From the NCBI GenBank assembly GCA_029259935.1, contig JAJDEH010000078.1, positions 1 to 33,819 on the forward strand: DNA of 33,819 bases. The letters are read 5' to 3'. Within the stretch, counting starts at the first letter, position 1. Every line of letters begins with the position of its first letter. Below the pieces are notes generated by a model that searched no databases, was not told where the DNA came from, and was given only the letters and a program-made list of their open reading frames with translations. The translations under genes and the position numbers were made by a program. Positions 32,727-33,819 of the stretch are shown one piece after another. The stretch comes from Planctomycetota bacterium (GTDB lineage: Bacteria > Planctomycetota > Planctomycetia > Pirellulales > Pirellulaceae).

Positions 32727-33819
32727 ATGCGAGTAGCTGCCGGCCTGTTTGCCATTTGCCTGTTGACTCTGTCTTTTTCTGGTCCGCCGGTCTTGGCGGA
32801 AGACGATGCGGCCAAAGCGAAGGAAGCGAAAAAAAAACTGACTTCGAGTACATTCGGCGGCTTGCGGTTGCGGTCGATTGGTCCGGCTTTGATGTCCGGA
32901 CGGATTTCCGACTTTGCCATTGATCACGAGAAGCCCAACACTTGGTACGTGGCCGCCGGATCGGGCAATCTATGGAAGACCATCAACGCCGGGACGACCT
33001 GGACGCCCATCTTTGAAAACTACAGTTCCTATTCCATCGGCTGCGTGACCGTCGATCCGTCGAACCGAAATACCATCTGGGTCGGCAGCGGCGAAGACGT
33101 TGGCGGGCGCCATGTCGGTTACGGCGACGGTGTTTACAAAAGCACCGATGGCGGCAAGTCGTTCAAGAACGTGGGGCTAAAACGAACCGAGCACATTGCC
33201 CGCGTGCTGGTCGATCCGCGCGATTCGAATGTTGTCTATGTCGCCTCGCAAGGTCCGTTGTGGTCGCCGGGTGGCGAGCGCGGACTCTACAAATCGACCG
33301 ACGGCGGGGAATCTTGGAAGCAAATCCTTGCCAAGGGCGAGTACACGGGCGTCACGGACGTCGTCTTCGATCCGCGCGACGCGGATGTTCTGTACGCGGC
33401 AACGCATCAGCGCCATCGGACGGTCGCCGCCTTGATTAACGGCGGTCCGGAAACCGGGATTCATAAGTCGACCGATGGCGGCCAAACGTGGCAAGAATTA
33501 AAAGGCGGTCTTCCCGGAGCCGACAAAGGAAAAATCGGACTAGCCGTTTCACCACAAAAGCCGGATGTCGTTTATGCGGCCATCGAGCTGGCCGGCCGCA
33601 CCGGCGGAGTTTGGCGTTCGGCCGACGGTGGGCAAAGCTGGACCAAGATGAGCGACTACGTGGCCGGCGGCACGGGGCCGCATTACTACCAGGAAATCTG
33701 GGCTGACCCGCATCGCTTTGATGTGCTCTATCACGCCAACGTCCGACTGGGGCGCAGCGAGGATGGCGGCAAGACCTTTGAAACCGTGGAGAGCCCTTGG
33801 AAGCATGTCGACAACCACG
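32727..33819 (+). CDS. secreted Asp-box (BNR) beta-propeller protein, 3' end outside window
   Basis: The first 364 codons are visible and the frame is open to the window end. A signal peptide (VAAGLFAICLLTLSFSGPP, cleavage after LA near residue 25) is followed by a sortilin/VPS10-like propeller. It carries repeated Asp-box motifs SxDxGxxxW/F: STDGGKSF (from residue 139), STDGGESW (190), STDGGQTW (248), SADGGQSW (298) and SEDGGKTF (344). The opening LRLRSIGPALMSGRISDFAI is typical of large planctomycete and bacteroidete proteins annotated as glycosyl hydrolases or BNR-repeat proteins. Asp boxes are structural, so enzyme activity is not shown. ATG 32727 is supported by GAGAGGA upstream. Full members of this group often exceed 900 residues, so most of the gene may lie outside. 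Confidence 0.9.
   Translation, partial: MRVAAGLFAICLLTLSFSGPPVLAEDDAAKAKEAKKKLTSSTFGGLRLRSIGPALMSGRISDFAIDHEKPNTWYVAAGSGNLWKTINAGTTWTPIFENYSSYSIGCVTVDPSNRNTIWVGSGEDVGGRHVGYGDGVYKSTDGGKSFKNVGLKRTEHIARVLVDPRDSNVVYVASQGPLWSPGGERGLYKSTDGGESWKQILAKGEYTGVTDVVFDPRDADVLYAATHQRHRTVAALINGGPETGIHKSTDGGQTWQELKGGLPGADKGKIGLAVSPQKPDVVYAAIELAGRTGGVWRSADGGQSWTKMSDYVAGGTGPHYYQEIWADPHRFDVLYHANVRLGRSEDGGKTFETVESPWKHVDNH

Overview
This window looks like a chromosomal segment of a planctomycete (Planctomycetota, most like the Pirellulales). I infer this from family content, not from a database match. It contains two DUF1501 proteins, a PSCyt1/DUF1549/DUF1553 cytochrome-type protein, a DUF1080 hydrolase, a zinc-ribbon membrane protein, many secreted proteins, and two ECF sigma factors, one with a long membrane-spanning tail. 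No tRNA, rRNA, CRISPR array, phage gene or transposase was seen.

Layout. 1-753 (+): a possible gene tail and an unrecognised acidic 159-aa protein in the same frame. 1072-2073 (+): zinc-ribbon membrane protein, followed by a roughly 1-kb repeat-bearing gap. 3153-5404 (+): two secreted proteins, one propeller-like and one with SbsA-type Ig-like segments. 5463-8861 (-): three-TM protein, DUF1080 protein and a VWA lipoprotein. 9272-10219 (+): DapA/NAL-family enzyme. 10260-14814 (-): M48 protease and, upstream in the same transcript, a 1119-aa fusion of 2-oxoacid dehydrogenase E1alpha + E1beta + lipoyl domain + ketoacyl-ACP synthase III. 15519-18773 (-): PL10-like pectate lyase and an ECF sigma factor carrying a TM segment, RDG-rich repeats and two EF-hands. 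19465-24303 (-): likely operon of cytochrome c, alpha/beta hydrolase, CehA/McbA-type PHP metallohydrolase and a beta-propeller glycosidase-like protein. 24537-26571 (+): ECF sigma factor, a membrane protein in the anti-sigma position and a secreted TolC-like coiled-coil protein. 26583-26836: inverted array of hairpins. 27043-32480 (+): tight DUF1501 - DUF1549/DUF1553 - DUF1501 operon. 32727-end (+): secreted Asp-box propeller protein, cut by the window edge.

The most unusual items are the E1-lipoyl-KASIII fusion, the membrane-anchored ECF sigma factor with canonical EF-hands, and the non-coding repeat families at 26583-26836 and at 9106-9138 / 32543-32615. The fusion suggests that an acyl group made by oxidative decarboxylation could be handed on the lipoyl arm to a condensing enzyme in the same chain. 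Much of the rest fits secreted polysaccharide and small-molecule breakdown, with ECF signalling interspersed.
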